Below, piece by piece: positions 52,648 through 62,943 of a stretch of DNA of 64,000 bases. Each line of letters opens with the position of its first letter. The first letter of the stretch is position 1. The notes beneath the pieces were generated by a model. That model saw only the letters and a list, made by a program, of their open reading frames with translations, searched no databases and was not told the origin of the DNA. This DNA is from Flavobacterium sp. CG_23.5 (GTDB taxonomy: Bacteria > Bacteroidota > Bacteroidia > Flavobacteriales > Flavobacteriaceae): the NCBI RefSeq assembly GCF_017875765.1, contig NZ_JAGGNA010000001.1, positions 1,433,501 to 1,497,500 on the forward strand. Reading direction: 5' to 3'. The translations under genes were made by a program, and so were the position numbers.

Positions 52648-54426
52648 TTACATTCTTTCTGGTACACTGATCCCTAATAGTCGAAACGAAGCGGCAATCG
52701 TATCTGCTACTTTTTTAGAAAGTTGTACTCTGAATATTTTTTCATTCGCCACATCCGAACCTAAAATAGGTACTGCTTGATAAAATGAATTATATTCTCG
52801 CACTAAATCATAGGTATAATTTGCCAGTAGTGCAGGACTGTGATTTTGAGCCGCATTTTGTATCACTTCAGGAAATAATTCCAGTTGTTTCAACAATTCT
52901 TTTTCCTTTTCGTGAAGTGTGACTATTTCTGATTTATTAGAAAAATCAAAATTTGCTTTTCGAATTATAGATTGAATTCTGGCATAGGTGTATTGGATAA
53001 ACGGCCCTGTATTTCCAGCAAAATCAACTGATTCCTCCGGATTAAAAAGGATTCGTTTTTTAGGATCCACTTTCAAAATGTAATATTTCAAAGCTCCTAG
53101 TCCTATCGTATTGTATAATTTAGCTTTTTCTTCAGCAGAATAATTGTCCAATTTCCCTAAATCTTCAGCAATTTTTTGAGCTGTATCTGTCATTTCCTGC
53201 ATCAAATCATCAGCATCGACAACGGTTCCTTCACGGCTTTTCATTTTTCCCGAAGGTAAATCTACCATTCCGTATGACAAATGAAATAGGTTTTTAGACC
53301 ATTCAAAACCTAATTTCTTCAGAATTAAAAATAATACTTTAAAGTGATAATCTTGTTCGTTACCAACAGTGTAAACCATACCACCTACATCTGGATAATC
53401 TTTCACACGTTGTATCGCTGTTCCAATATCCTGAGTCATATATACTGCTGTACCATCGGAACGAAGCACAATTTTTCGATCTAAACCTTCATCGGTCAAA
53501 TCAATCCAAACAGAACCATCAGGATCTTTTTCGAATACTCCTTTTTCTAAACCAATCTGAACAACGTCTTTACCTAATAAATAGGTATTGCTTTCGTAAT
53601 AAAAACAATCAAAATCAACTCCCAGATTTTTATAGGTAATGGCAAAACCATCATAAACCCAACTATTCATGGTTTTCCAAAGCGAAATCACCTCTTCATC
53701 ACCAGCTTCCCATTTCAATAGCATTTCTTGAGCCTCCAGAATTATTGGCGCTTGTTTTTTGGCCTCTTCTTCTGTTTTACCTGCGCTCATCAATTGAGCA
53801 ATCTCTGTTTTATACGCTTTATCAAAAGCTACATAATAATTACCAACTAATTTATCTCCTTTTAAACCTGTTGATTCCGGAGTTTGTCCGTTTCCAAATT
53901 TCTGCCAAGCCAACATCGACTTACAAATATGAATTCCCCTATCGTTTATGATTTGGGTTTTATATACTTTTTTACCTGAAGCTTTGATAATTTCGGCAAC
54001 AGAATATCCTAATAGATTATTACGAACGTGACCTAAATGCAAAGGTTTATTAGTGTTTGGCGAAGAATATTCTACCATTACCGCTTTTTCATCGGGAGAT
54101 GGAATAACGAAACCGTATTTGGCATCGTCTTTTATTTCATTAAAGAAAGTTAAATAATATTCGTCGGAAATTACAATATTTAAAAATCCTGAAACCACAT
54201 TAAAACGGCTCACTTCGGCTAAGTTTTCAACTAAATAATTTCCTATTTTATTTCCTAATTCTACGGGATTACTTTTGATGACTTTTAACAATGGGAAAAT
54301 TACCATCGTGATATCTCCCTCAAATTCCTTACGAGTGGTTTGAAATTCGACTTTGTCTAAAGTTACACTGAATAATTCGTTAACAGCTTTTTTTATATTT
54401 GGAATAAGTACTTCTTGCAGATTCAT
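52648..54426 (-). CDS. argS: Arginine--tRNA ligase
   Basis: 592 residues. The N-terminal Add1 domain (about 1-100) is followed by the class I HIGH motif HLGH (130-133) in SSPNTNKPLHLGHVRNN and the KMSK-equivalent loop KMKSREG; the C-terminal anticodon-binding DALR domain (GPFIQYTYARIQSI... PERM end) is complete. It charges tRNA-Arg. Separately transcribed, with a 234-bp AT-rich gap to the divergent T9SS cargo gene. Confidence 0.97.
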   Translation of the reverse strand: MNLQEVLIPNIKKAVNELFSVTLDKVEFQTTRKEFEGDITMVIFPLLKVIKSNPVELGNKIGNYLVENLAEVSRFNVVSGFLNIVISDEYYLTFFNEIKDDAKYGFVIPSPDEKAVMVEYSSPNTNKPLHLGHVRNNLLGYSVAEIIKASGKKVYKTQIINDRGIHICKSMLAWQKFGNGQTPESTGLKGDKLVGNYYVAFDKAYKTEIAQLMSAGKTEEEAKKQAPIILEAQEMLLKWEAGDEEVISLWKTMNSWVYDGFAITYKNLGVDFDCFYYESNTYLLGKDVVQIGLEKGVFEKDPDGSVWIDLTDEGLDRKIVLRSDGTAVYMTQDIGTAIQRVKDYPDVGGMVYTVGNEQDYHFKVLFLILKKLGFEWSKNLFHLSYGMVDLPSGKMKSREGTVVDADDLMQEMTDTAQKIAEDLGKLDNYSAEEKAKLYNTIGLGALKYYILKVDPKKRILFNPEESVDFAGNTGPFIQYTYARIQSIIRKANFDFSNKSEIVTLHEKEKELLKQLELFPEVIQNAAQNHSPALLANYTYDLVREYNSFYQAVPILGSDVANEKIFRVQLSKKVADTIAASFRLLGISVPERM

Positions 54427-54660
54427 TTTACAATTTATTGAGGTCGCAAAGATAGTATTTAATTAGAATTTTTTTATTTATAAAATACATTAGAATATGA
54501 AGAAAAAACACATTTTTTTTATAATTTTAATAATTTAAAAAAAGAATAAAAAGCGTATAATTAACTAAAATAAAAATCATCCTCAATCACTGTCTAATAA
54601 ATAATTATTTAGCTTACATAACGTTATATATACAAGTTTAACAGTAAAAAATTCATTTAG

Positions 54661-57600
54661 ATGAAAAAAACATTGATTTTATTGCTATTGTTTTTTACTG
54701 TGAAAAATTATTCTCAATCAGTAACTATCAACACGACCACTTATTCAGCCGATCAATTGGTAAACCAAGTACTAATAAATTCTCCTTGCGTTTCAGGAAC
54801 TAATGTTAATTCAAAAACAGGATCTTCCTTTGGTTCATCCAATAGCATAGGATATTTTGAAAATATCAATCCTAATTTCCCATTTAAAAATGGCGTAGTA
54901 TTGACCTCAGGCGATGTCAATAAAGTGCCAGGTCCTAACACTACTATATTAAGTGATGGAAATGCTGCATGGACCGGCGATGCTGACTTAGAGGCTAATT
55001 TACTATCGCAATCTGGCATTACTATAAATTCCATAAATGCGAGTTTCATAGAATTTGATTTTAAACCAAAAACACCAAATTTTGATTTCTCGTTCTTATT
55101 CGCTTCAGAAGAATATGGCACCTCCCAATGTAATTTCTCGGATGCATTTGCTTTTCTTTTAAAGGACGTGACTACTGGTGGTCCCAATATAAATTTAGCC
55201 GTAATTCCAAATACAAATACACCAATTTCGGTTCAAACAATCAGAAATAGTACCTACAATTCGAATTGTCCCTCTGCAAATCCTAGTTTTTTCGGAAGTT
55301 TCAACGGAGGTGGTTTTGGCCCGGCAATAAATTTTAATGGACAAACCATACCTATGCTAGCTTCGGCATCAGGATTAGATATTACGCACACTTATAGAAT
55401 AAAATTAGTTATAGCTGATGGCAGCAACAATACAGGATATGATTCTGCTATATTTTTAAATGCGAATACTTTTAATATTGGTCAGGATATACTTGGTCTT
55501 GATTATACTTTAGCAAACAATAAAGCAATTTGTCCCGGAAGTCCATTACCTATATTATCAGCGAATGGATTAAGCCCAAGTACAACCTTTACATGGAAAC
55601 TGGAAGGCGTTGATTTTTCTCCAGCTCAAACTGGACAAACTTTAGATTTGAATTCAATTCTTCCGTTAATAAGTTCCGGAATTCACAATTACAGTGTGAG
55701 TTATACTGAACCTGGTTGTATCGAAGTCACAGATGAAATAAGTGTTGGAATTTACCCTGCCTTAGGAGTTATTTCTTCTGTACCAAATATTTATGCCTGC
55801 GATACCGGAGCTGCCAATTATGATTTTGATCTAACAAAAAATACGAGCATTATACGAGCAGGTAACAACCAAGCAACAACTCCTGCAGGAATTTTAGATG
55901 ATTTACCCGCTGGAACAACTATTACTTATCATCTTTCCAATGCTGATGCTGTTGGCGATATCGCTGCTATTTCAAGTCCGCACACCATAACAAGTTCTGC
56001 AAACGGAAAAATAATTTATGTCCGAATTGAAAACTCCATTTTACCATGTTATGAAATACGATCCTTTCAATTGCAAATTGTTCCTAGCCCAAAAATTTCG
56101 AGTATTCCAAATGATATTACTCTTTGTGCCAGAAACACAACAGATTTTCCTCCACAAGCGAATTTTGACCTAACTACCCCAAAAAATTCAATCCTAGGTC
56201 TACAAAACCAAACCTATAATATTTTGTCTTTTCATTCTACTTTAAATGGAGCAAACACCAACACCGATATTATCACACCGAATGCAAGCAATATTCTCAT
56301 AACCTCAAATAGTACTTTGTGGGTTAGACTGCAAAATATTTCGAATCCCGCTTGCTACGTCACTACTAGCTTTAAATTGATTGTAACTCCAATCCCAGAA
56401 GTTGACATTTTAAATGATGTAGTGGTATGCAGTTCCTATATCCTGCCTGTTTTAACAAAAACCGGGGCACAATATTGGACAGGATCGAATGGAACTGGGA
56501 CACAGCTTTTCGCGGGGAACAACATCACTACTCCATCAACAATATATGTTTTCAATCAATCTGGAAGTTGTTCCAATCAGGATTCTTTTACCGTTACTAT
56601 ATCAGATTTGAATGCAATATCACCTACATCCGGATCTTATTGTTCGGAATATAGATTACCTGCTTTAGCTTACGCCAAATATTTTAAGCAATCAGGAGGC
56701 ACAAATACTATTGGTAATACCCAATTAGCTGCGGGATCAGTAATAAATACCGCTGGTTTAAATACCATTTATGTTTGGTTTGAAGATACCACTGTAACGC
56801 CATCTTGTACTCAAGAAAAATCATTTACAGCCACAATTATTCCATTTACACTATTACCCGAATATGTAAACCAATTCGGATGTAATTCTTACACACTGCC
56901 GGTTGATCCAAACGGAGGCATCTACTACTCAGGACCAAATAAAGGTTTACCGATAATTCCCCCAGGAACTATTATTACAGTTACAACGCCAATCTACGTT
57001 TTCAAAGAAACCGCTACAACACCGACAAATTGCTTTTCCGAAAAAACATTTACCGTATTTATAGGCATTAATAGCGTTACACCACCAATAGATGTAAATT
57101 CTTGTTCTGCTTATATTTTGCCACAATTAATAGTTGGTGAGTACAGAACTGCCGCTTCCGGCGGAGGATTGCTCGTAACGGCGGGAACTTCAATTAATGC
57201 GACAACTACTCTTTGGTACTACGTGCCAGGACAAAATTGCACTGACAATTTGCAATTTACTATTACGGTAAACATTCCTCCGTTACCATTTATACCGGAC
57301 ACGGCACCACAATGTGATGTCTATTTTTTACCGACAGTTGCACATACTGGAAATTATTTCACAGGTCCATTGGGAACAGGGATAATGTTAACGGTAGGAT
57401 TACCAATAACCTCAACCCAAAAAGTATATTTTTATGACAAAGCCGCAACAGGGCCTTGTTATGTTGAAGAAGAGTTTCTTGTTATTGTTAATTCATCTCC
57501 ATTAATTGATGCAAGACCTGTGGAAGTAATACAATGTGGACAAGGGTATATTCTTGATGATTTAATTAATGGAGAATATTATCAATTTCCTGGAGGTCCT

Positions 57601-58944
57601 TCACCTACAAACCCGATATTACCACCAGGTACCATAATTTCAAATTCCAAAACGATATATGTTTATGCTTTAGCCGCCGCACCAAATACCTGTTTTTCAG
57701 AATATAGCATATCTGTTTTAGTTACCTTGGTTAATCCCATTCCAGATCAATATGCCTGTAATTCTTATTCGCTACCTACGATTGTTGGACTTGGTGATTA
57801 TTACACAAACACTGGCGGTCCTCATGGTAGCGGTGTGAAATTAATTCCTCCATACAGTCCAATAAATACCACAACCACTGTGTATGTTTATGCGGAAGAC
57901 AATACTAGAAATACCTGTTCTGATGAAGACGATTTTATAGTTACAATTTACAAAAGTCCCGTGATAAATCCAATAGCTCCTATAACCAGATGTGAATCAT
58001 ACGCACTACCGCCATTGGTTGTTCCAATAAACAGATATTTCACAAAGTCAGGCGGTCCAGGCAATTCAAATACAGAAAAATTTCCCGGAGATTTGATTAC
58101 TTCCTCAACAACCATCTATGCTTATGCTGAAGTTGGAAGCACAGCAACTGTAATCTGTACTGACGAAAAACCCATGGTAATTACGATCATTTCAAAACCA
58201 AAACCAATACTTACCGTCCCTGCTATTTGCCATGATTTTGAAACTGGAGCAATCACAGATTCTCATATTATAAGTGGATTTAGCGCACCTAGATATTCGT
58301 TTGAATGGAAAAAAGAAGATGGTACTTTAGTAGGTTCCTCTTCTGATTTTTCAACGAACCAACCTGGAAACTATACTTTAATTGTCACCGATTTATCGAT
58401 ATTCGGTTGCCCTTCAGAACCTATTCCTTTTACTGTTATTGAATCTGCACCACCTGCTTCGATCTCATTTACTACTGAGGGTTGGTTTTCCGATAATCAA
58501 ACAATTACTGTAAATGCAGTACCAAGTTTGGGCGATGGAACTAATTTTCTCTATTCATTAGATGGAAATTCTCCTCAAAAAAGTAACATATTTACAAATG
58601 TGAGTTCAGGAGTGCATGAAATAAGTGTTAGCGATGCTAACGGCTGCGGATCAACAATACCAATATTGGCTAAATTAGTATTTGCTCCAAAATATTTCAC
58701 ACCAAACGGTGATGGCTACAACGATACGTGGAACGTGACAGAACTGCCAAATCAAGACAATCCTAAATTATTTATTTTTGATCGTTACGGAAAATTCTTA
58801 ATACAACTTTTCCCAAATGGTCCAGGTTGGGATGGAACATTTAATGGTTACGCATTACCGGCAGATGATTACTGGTTTTCTATATCTTATTCAGAAAATG
58901 AGGTTTTAAAAGAGTATCGATCTCATTTTTCATTGAAAAGATAG
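54661..58944 (+). CDS. Choice-of-anchor L / gliding-motility-associated C-terminal domain protein, T9SS type B
   Basis: 1427 residues. Signal peptide 1-19. Residues about 20-275 form a choice-of-anchor L domain (LFASEEYGTSQCNFSDAFAFLL). Ig-like segments follow. Residues about 587-1182 hold eight tandem units of 70-78 residues, each with C-x-(S)Y-x-LP near the start, a Y(Y/F)T-like core and C-x-(D/E)E-x-F near the end. Near the end come a segment with YFTPNGDGYNDTWNV and the T9SS type B (CHU_C) sorting domain with FDRYGK and GWDG. It is expected to be surface-attached or released by T9SS and may act in adhesion or gliding; no enzyme motif was found. Confidence 0.9.
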   Translation: MKKTLILLLLFFTVKNYSQSVTINTTTYSADQLVNQVLINSPCVSGTNVNSKTGSSFGSSNSIGYFENINPNFPFKNGVVLTSGDVNKVPGPNTTILSDGNAAWTGDADLEANLLSQSGITINSINASFIEFDFKPKTPNFDFSFLFASEEYGTSQCNFSDAFAFLLKDVTTGGPNINLAVIPNTNTPISVQTIRNSTYNSNCPSANPSFFGSFNGGGFGPAINFNGQTIPMLASASGLDITHTYRIKLVIADGSNNTGYDSAIFLNANTFNIGQDILGLDYTLANNKAICPGSPLPILSANGLSPSTTFTWKLEGVDFSPAQTGQTLDLNSILPLISSGIHNYSVSYTEPGCIEVTDEISVGIYPALGVISSVPNIYACDTGAANYDFDLTKNTSIIRAGNNQATTPAGILDDLPAGTTITYHLSNADAVGDIAAISSPHTITSSANGKIIYVRIENSILPCYEIRSFQLQIVPSPKISSIPNDITLCARNTTDFPPQANFDLTTPKNSILGLQNQTYNILSFHSTLNGANTNTDIITPNASNILITSNSTLWVRLQNISNPACYVTTSFKLIVTPIPEVDILNDVVVCSSYILPVLTKTGAQYWTGSNGTGTQLFAGNNITTPSTIYVFNQSGSCSNQDSFTVTISDLNAISPTSGSYCSEYRLPALAYAKYFKQSGGTNTIGNTQLAAGSVINTAGLNTIYVWFEDTTVTPSCTQEKSFTATIIPFTLLPEYVNQFGCNSYTLPVDPNGGIYYSGPNKGLPIIPPGTIITVTTPIYVFKETATTPTNCFSEKTFTVFIGINSVTPPIDVNSCSAYILPQLIVGEYRTAASGGGLLVTAGTSINATTTLWYYVPGQNCTDNLQFTITVNIPPLPFIPDTAPQCDVYFLPTVAHTGNYFTGPLGTGIMLTVGLPITSTQKVYFYDKAATGPCYVEEEFLVIVNSSPLIDARPVEVIQCGQGYILDDLINGEYYQFPGGPSPTNPILPPGTIISNSKTIYVYALAAAPNTCFSEYSISVLVTLVNPIPDQYACNSYSLPTIVGLGDYYTNTGGPHGSGVKLIPPYSPINTTTTVYVYAEDNTRNTCSDEDDFIVTIYKSPVINPIAPITRCESYALPPLVVPINRYFTKSGGPGNSNTEKFPGDLITSSTTIYAYAEVGSTATVICTDEKPMVITIISKPKPILTVPAICHDFETGAITDSHIISGFSAPRYSFEWKKEDGTLVGSSSDFSTNQPGNYTLIVTDLSIFGCPSEPIPFTVIESAPPASISFTTEGWFSDNQTITVNAVPSLGDGTNFLYSLDGNSPQKSNIFTNVSSGVHEISVSDANGCGSTIPILAKLVFAPKYFTPNGDGYNDTWNVTELPNQDNPKLFIFDRYGKFLIQLFPNGPGWDGTFNGYALPADDYWFSISYSENEVLKEYRSHFSLKR
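56419..58206 (+). repeat. Eight coding repeats of about 70-78 residues
   Basis: Within the T9SS type B protein, eight units start C-(S/N)-(S/A)Y-x-LP and end C-x-(D/E)E-x(F/T)-x-V. One unit (CGQGYILDDLING) is atypical at its start. DNA copies are diverged, so the array is old rather than recently amplified. Confidence 0.85.
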
Positions 58945-58965
58945 GCTTTACACTATTCCTGCTTC

Positions 58966-58998
58966 AAGACTTTCCTAATCGAAAGTCTTTTTTTTTAT
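58966..58998 (+). terminator. Rho-independent terminator
   Basis: Arms AAGACTTTC (58966-58974) and GAAAGTCTT (58981-58989) followed by a long T-run. It ends the T9SS type B gene. Confidence 0.85.
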
Positions 58999-59133
58999 AA
59001 AAAAAAATAAAAAATAATGTAACAAAATTGGACATTCATAGTCTATTAGGTAACTTTTAAATATTTCTTTTTAAAAAAATATATATTTTGCATAAAACAG
59101 TACTATGTAATGCATATATTTAAAATAAATACA

Positions 59134-59141
59134 TACCTTTG
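59134..59141 (+). promoter_or_regulatory. Candidate -7 promoter box of the TonB-dependent receptor
   Basis: TACCTTTG followed by C fits TAnnTTTG, 39 bp before the start codon. No clear -33 box at the usual spacing. Confidence 0.45.
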
Positions 59142-59180
59142 CATTATCATCAATCAAATTTTTAATCAAAAAAATCAATC

Positions 59181-61550
59181 ATGAATCTTAAATTAATTTT
59201 AGCCTGCATATTCGGAACAGTGATTTCGATGCAAGCACAAAATTCGGTCAAACCGACACTTCTGGAAAATTCAGGAAGTATTTCTGGTAAAGTAATCGAT
59301 AAGAAAAGCAATGAACCACTCGCCTATGTCAACATTGTGGTAAAAGAAGAAAACAAAGTACTTACGGGAGGTATAACTTCTGATAAGGGAATGTTTCTAA
59401 TAAAAAATTTGCCGTTAAAAAACTATACTTTAGAAATTCAGTTTATTGGCTACAAAACAGTTACTAAATCAATTTCATTATCCCCTGAGGTTAAAAACGT
59501 TAACCTGAATACCATATCTCTCGAAGAAGATGCTATAGAGCTTAAAGGGGTAGAAATCGTAAATGAAAAATCGACTATCGAACAAAAAATAGATCGGAAA
59601 ATTATTAATGTGGGTAAAGATTTAATTTCCGCCGGAGCAACTGCCGCCGAAATCATGAACAATATTCCATCAGTAAGTATTGATCCACAAACGAATGCCA
59701 TTTCTCTTCGTGGGAATTCAAACGTGAGAATATTAATTGACGGAAAGCCAACGACCATCGAAGCATCACAAATATTGCAACAAATTCCTTCCAGTTCCAT
59801 TAAACAAATTGAATTAATCACAAACCCTTCGGCTAAATACAATCCAGAGGGAATGAGTGGCATCATCAATATTGTACTGAATAAAAACAGTAAAATTGGA
59901 TTTAACGGAAGTGTAAATAATGGAGTAACTTTTGGTAAAACTCCAAAATTAAACTCCTCTTTCGACATGAATTATCGCACAGGAAAATTCAATTTATATG
60001 GAAATTACGGGTTGAATACAGGAAAACAATCCAATCGTGGATTTTTAAAAACAACTGAGCCTGGCCAAGAAGATTTTCAAAAATTTAGTTTCATAAATAA
60101 TAATACCTCGCATTTAGCGAAAGTAGGTTTTGACTTTTATTTAAATGAAAAAAATACAATCTCTTTTTATACGAACCAAAATATGTATAACGGAACTGGA
60201 AATTCAGTCGTGTCCGTCGATTTTGTAAATCCCGCAAAATCAGATATTACGCAACTATTTGACAATAAAAATAATAATTACACCCAAACTTACAATTTAG
60301 ATTATAAAAAGACATTCAAAAAAGAAGGTCATAATCTGGAACTTGAAGTAAATTATAGCAAAGACAATAACAAGGAAAATGCTGTTTTCAATACGCCGGC
60401 TACAAATTATATCACCAATAAAGGAAACAACTCCTTAATCAATTTAGATTATACGAATCCTTTATCAGAAACCGCCAAACTGGAATTAGGATTAGAAAGC
60501 AGAATTGAAAACACCCGCAATAATTTCCTAAAAGACAATTCTTATAATTCAGAATTTGCTTATGACAGGAATATTTATTCAGCTTATGCAACCGTATCAA
60601 AACAATGGGGAAAATGGAGTGCTCAAGCGGGAACCCGATTTGAAAAATACAATGCAAAAGCCTTATTTAAAAAGGTAAATGAGAACGATGCAACTTTCAA
60701 CGACGATTTGTTTACGCTGTATCCTTCAGGATTCATCAATTATAACCAAAGTGATAAAAACACCTTCAATTTTAGTGTTTCAAGACGTGTTGACAGACCA
60801 AGTATTGACCAAGTAAATCCAATACGCGAATGGAGTACGCCTCAAATTGATTCTGAGGGAAATCCTAACCTTTTTCCACAGTTTACCAATTCATACGAGT
60901 TGAATTACACTAGAAAAACAAAAATAGGTTCGATAACTTCAGGAGTATTTTACAGAAGAATAAACGACGAGATTACCCGAACATTATTTGAAAATCCCAA
61001 TAATTCCTCTAAATTAATTTTGTCATACGCCAACCTCAACGACAACAATGCTTATGGTTTTGAAATTTCAGGAAATCTAGATTTTAAAAAATGGTGGAGT
61101 GCTAACATTAGTTTTGATGCCTACAACAAAAAGACTAAAGGAATTGTTGCCAATGAATTTGTAGAGGTAGATGTTACTACGTTCAACACTCGTATCAGCA
61201 ACACCTTTAAACCTTCCAAAAATTTACGCCTTCAATTATCAGGAATGTATAGAGGCCGCGATTTAGGATTACAATTTGAAAGAAAACCTATGTGGAAAAT
61301 CGATATGGGATCCAGCTACACTGTTCTTAAAGGAAGCGGAACCATAACAGCCCGATTCAGTGATGTTTTCAATACCATGAACTTCGCTTTTGAAGGGAGC
61401 AAACCAAAAAGACAGCAAGGACAATTCAACTGGGAAAGTCAAACCGCTTATGTAGGATTCAATTACCGTTTTGGAAGCGGAAAAAACAAAGCCATACAAA
61501 GAAAACAACGTGACAAAAATGAAACCCAAGGTAGTGGTGGGCTTCTATAA
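59181..61550 (+). CDS. TonB-dependent outer-membrane receptor with carboxypeptidase-like regulatory domain
   Basis: 789 residues. Signal peptide 1-19 (ends SMQAQ). Residues about 32-110 are a carboxypeptidase-like regulatory domain (SGKVIDKKSNEPLAYVNIV, LEIQFIGYKT). A plug region (about 120-225, AAEIMNNIPSVSIDPQTNAISLRGNSNVRILIDGKPT, ITNPSAKYNPEGMSGIINIVLNKN) leads to the beta-barrel of the outer membrane beta-barrel protein family (Flavobacteriia OMP_b-brl type). No SusD gene is next to it, so a polysaccharide-utilisation role is unlikely; small solute or metal uptake is possible. It would draw energy from TonB (one copy at 33575). Confidence 0.9.
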   Translation: MNLKLILACIFGTVISMQAQNSVKPTLLENSGSISGKVIDKKSNEPLAYVNIVVKEENKVLTGGITSDKGMFLIKNLPLKNYTLEIQFIGYKTVTKSISLSPEVKNVNLNTISLEEDAIELKGVEIVNEKSTIEQKIDRKIINVGKDLISAGATAAEIMNNIPSVSIDPQTNAISLRGNSNVRILIDGKPTTIEASQILQQIPSSSIKQIELITNPSAKYNPEGMSGIINIVLNKNSKIGFNGSVNNGVTFGKTPKLNSSFDMNYRTGKFNLYGNYGLNTGKQSNRGFLKTTEPGQEDFQKFSFINNNTSHLAKVGFDFYLNEKNTISFYTNQNMYNGTGNSVVSVDFVNPAKSDITQLFDNKNNNYTQTYNLDYKKTFKKEGHNLELEVNYSKDNNKENAVFNTPATNYITNKGNNSLINLDYTNPLSETAKLELGLESRIENTRNNFLKDNSYNSEFAYDRNIYSAYATVSKQWGKWSAQAGTRFEKYNAKALFKKVNENDATFNDDLFTLYPSGFINYNQSDKNTFNFSVSRRVDRPSIDQVNPIREWSTPQIDSEGNPNLFPQFTNSYELNYTRKTKIGSITSGVFYRRINDEITRTLFENPNNSSKLILSYANLNDNNAYGFEISGNLDFKKWWSANISFDAYNKKTKGIVANEFVEVDVTTFNTRISNTFKPSKNLRLQLSGMYRGRDLGLQFERKPMWKIDMGSSYTVLKGSGTITARFSDVFNTMNFAFEGSKPKRQQGQFNWESQTAYVGFNYRFGSGKNKAIQRKQRDKNETQGSGGLL

Positions 61551-61576
61551 ATTATTTTAAATAATTTGTTACAAAG

Positions 61577-61609
61577 AAAAACCCGGAGTTTGCCAACTCC
61601 GGGTTTTTT
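61577..61609. terminator. Bidirectional terminator between convergent genes
   Basis: A 14-bp stem (61577-61590 with 61595-61608; core ACCCGGAGTT) and TGCC loop, A-run at left and T-run at right. It serves the receptor gene (+) and fabH (-). Confidence 0.92.
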
Positions 61610-61635
61610 GTTTTAAAAAATAAAATTAAGCTATA

Positions 61636-62643
61636 CTACCATTTTATAATAGCACTTCCCCAAGTGAATCCGCTACCAAATGCAGCCAAAACCACGGTAT
61701 CGCCAGATTTAATTTTTCCCTGTTCCCAAGCTTCAGTCAAAGCAATAGGAATAGAAGCTGCTGTTGTATTTCCGTATTTTTGAATATTATTATACACTTG
61801 GTCATCTGTCAATCCAAATTTCTTCTGAATAAACTGAGAAATTCTTAAATTCGCTTGATGTGGAATCAACATATCAATATCTGAAACCTGCAAATTATTG
61901 GCTTGTAAACCTTCATTTATTACTTCGCTAAAACGAACCACAGCATTTTTAAATACAAATTGTCCGTTCATATAAGGGAAATAACTTTCATCGTTTGGAT
62001 CATTATCAGCAAGGATATCAGTAACCCAACGGTCACCCATTCCTGGTGCTTTTACAATCAATTCCTCTGCATGCTGTCCTTCGGAATGTAAATGAGTAGA
62101 TAAAATTCCTTTAGTCAAATCCTCTTCTCTGCTCAAAACGGCTGCTCCCGCTCCATCACCAAAAATCACCGAAACTCCTCTACCACGAGAAGTCATATCT
62201 AGTCCTGTTGAATGCACTTCAGAACCAATAATCAACACATTTTTATACATACCAGTTTTAATATATTGATCTGCCACAGACAAAGCATATATAAAACCCG
62301 AACATTGATTCCTAACATCTAAAGCACCTACTGTTCTCAAACCTAAATCACGTTGTACCAAAACTCCTGGGCCAGGAAAATAATAATCAGGACTTAAAGT
62401 GGCAAAAACCACAAAATCAATATCCTCTTTGGCAACTCCTGATCGCTCAATCGCAATTTCAGCCGCTTTTACTCCCATTGAAGTCGTCGTATCTTCTCCT
62501 CTTATGATGTGTCTTCGCTCTTGAATTCCTGTTCTTTCCTGAATCCACTCGTCATTAGTGTCAATAATTTTCGACAAATCGTCGTTGGTAACAACATTTG
62601 ATGGGACGTAAAATCCTAATCCCGCTATTTTTGAATGGTACAT
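61636..62643 (-). CDS. fabH: 3-oxoacyl-ACP synthase III
   Basis: 335 residues. The catalytic triad is visible: Cys114 in VRNQCSGFIYAL, His in LIPHQANLRI and Asn in YGNTTAASIPIAL; the N-terminal DEWIQERTGIQERR and the C-terminal FGSGFTWGSAIIKW end are typical. It condenses acetyl-CoA (or branched acyl-CoA in Bacteroidota) with malonyl-ACP to start fatty acid synthesis. Monocistronic here, with no acpP, plsX or rpmF beside it. Confidence 0.95.
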   Translation of the reverse strand: MYHSKIAGLGFYVPSNVVTNDDLSKIIDTNDEWIQERTGIQERRHIIRGEDTTTSMGVKAAEIAIERSGVAKEDIDFVVFATLSPDYYFPGPGVLVQRDLGLRTVGALDVRNQCSGFIYALSVADQYIKTGMYKNVLIIGSEVHSTGLDMTSRGRGVSVIFGDGAGAAVLSREEDLTKGILSTHLHSEGQHAEELIVKAPGMGDRWVTDILADNDPNDESYFPYMNGQFVFKNAVVRFSEVINEGLQANNLQVSDIDMLIPHQANLRISQFIQKKFGLTDDQVYNNIQKYGNTTAASIPIALTEAWEQGKIKSGDTVVLAAFGSGFTWGSAIIKW

Positions 62644-62746
62644 ACTATTGTTATTTCATTAAAATAAGACTGCAAATTTAACTATACTTTAAAATATAGA
62701 CCCACAAAGTACCGCTTTTTTAACAAATTATCAATTATATATTTTT

Positions 62747-62851
62747 TCAGGAGCTGTTTCCTGCTGTACGCTATATCTTTTCCTGTTCAGTCTCGTCCCA
62801 AAAGACGCGACGGGACAGGAAAAGGATGCCGCTTCCATCAGGGCTATGCCG
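62747..62851 (-). repeat. Dispersed intergenic repeat, full-length copy
   Basis: Read on the - strand, it starts CGGCATAGCCCTGATGG and ends ACAGCAGGAAACAGCTCCTG. A 10-bp stem (CTTTTCCTGT at 62777-62786 with ACAGGAAAAG at 62815-62824) encloses a GTCCCG/CGGGAC-rich centre. It lies in the 300-bp divergent gap 62644-62943 between fabH and the S9 peptidase; apart from this repeat, I see only AT-rich DNA there. Confidence 0.75.
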
Positions 62852-62943
62852 TTAAAGAAACATTATTTTAAATTGTAACAAATTTCAATTATTTTAGACA
62901 AATTAAATAATTGCATTACTATTAATCGATAATATTTCAAACT

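Noticed and set aside
54753..55187. 144-codon antisense ORF over the choice-of-anchor L gene
   Set aside because: Shadow of a long real gene with an obvious signal peptide and T9SS domain on the + strand.
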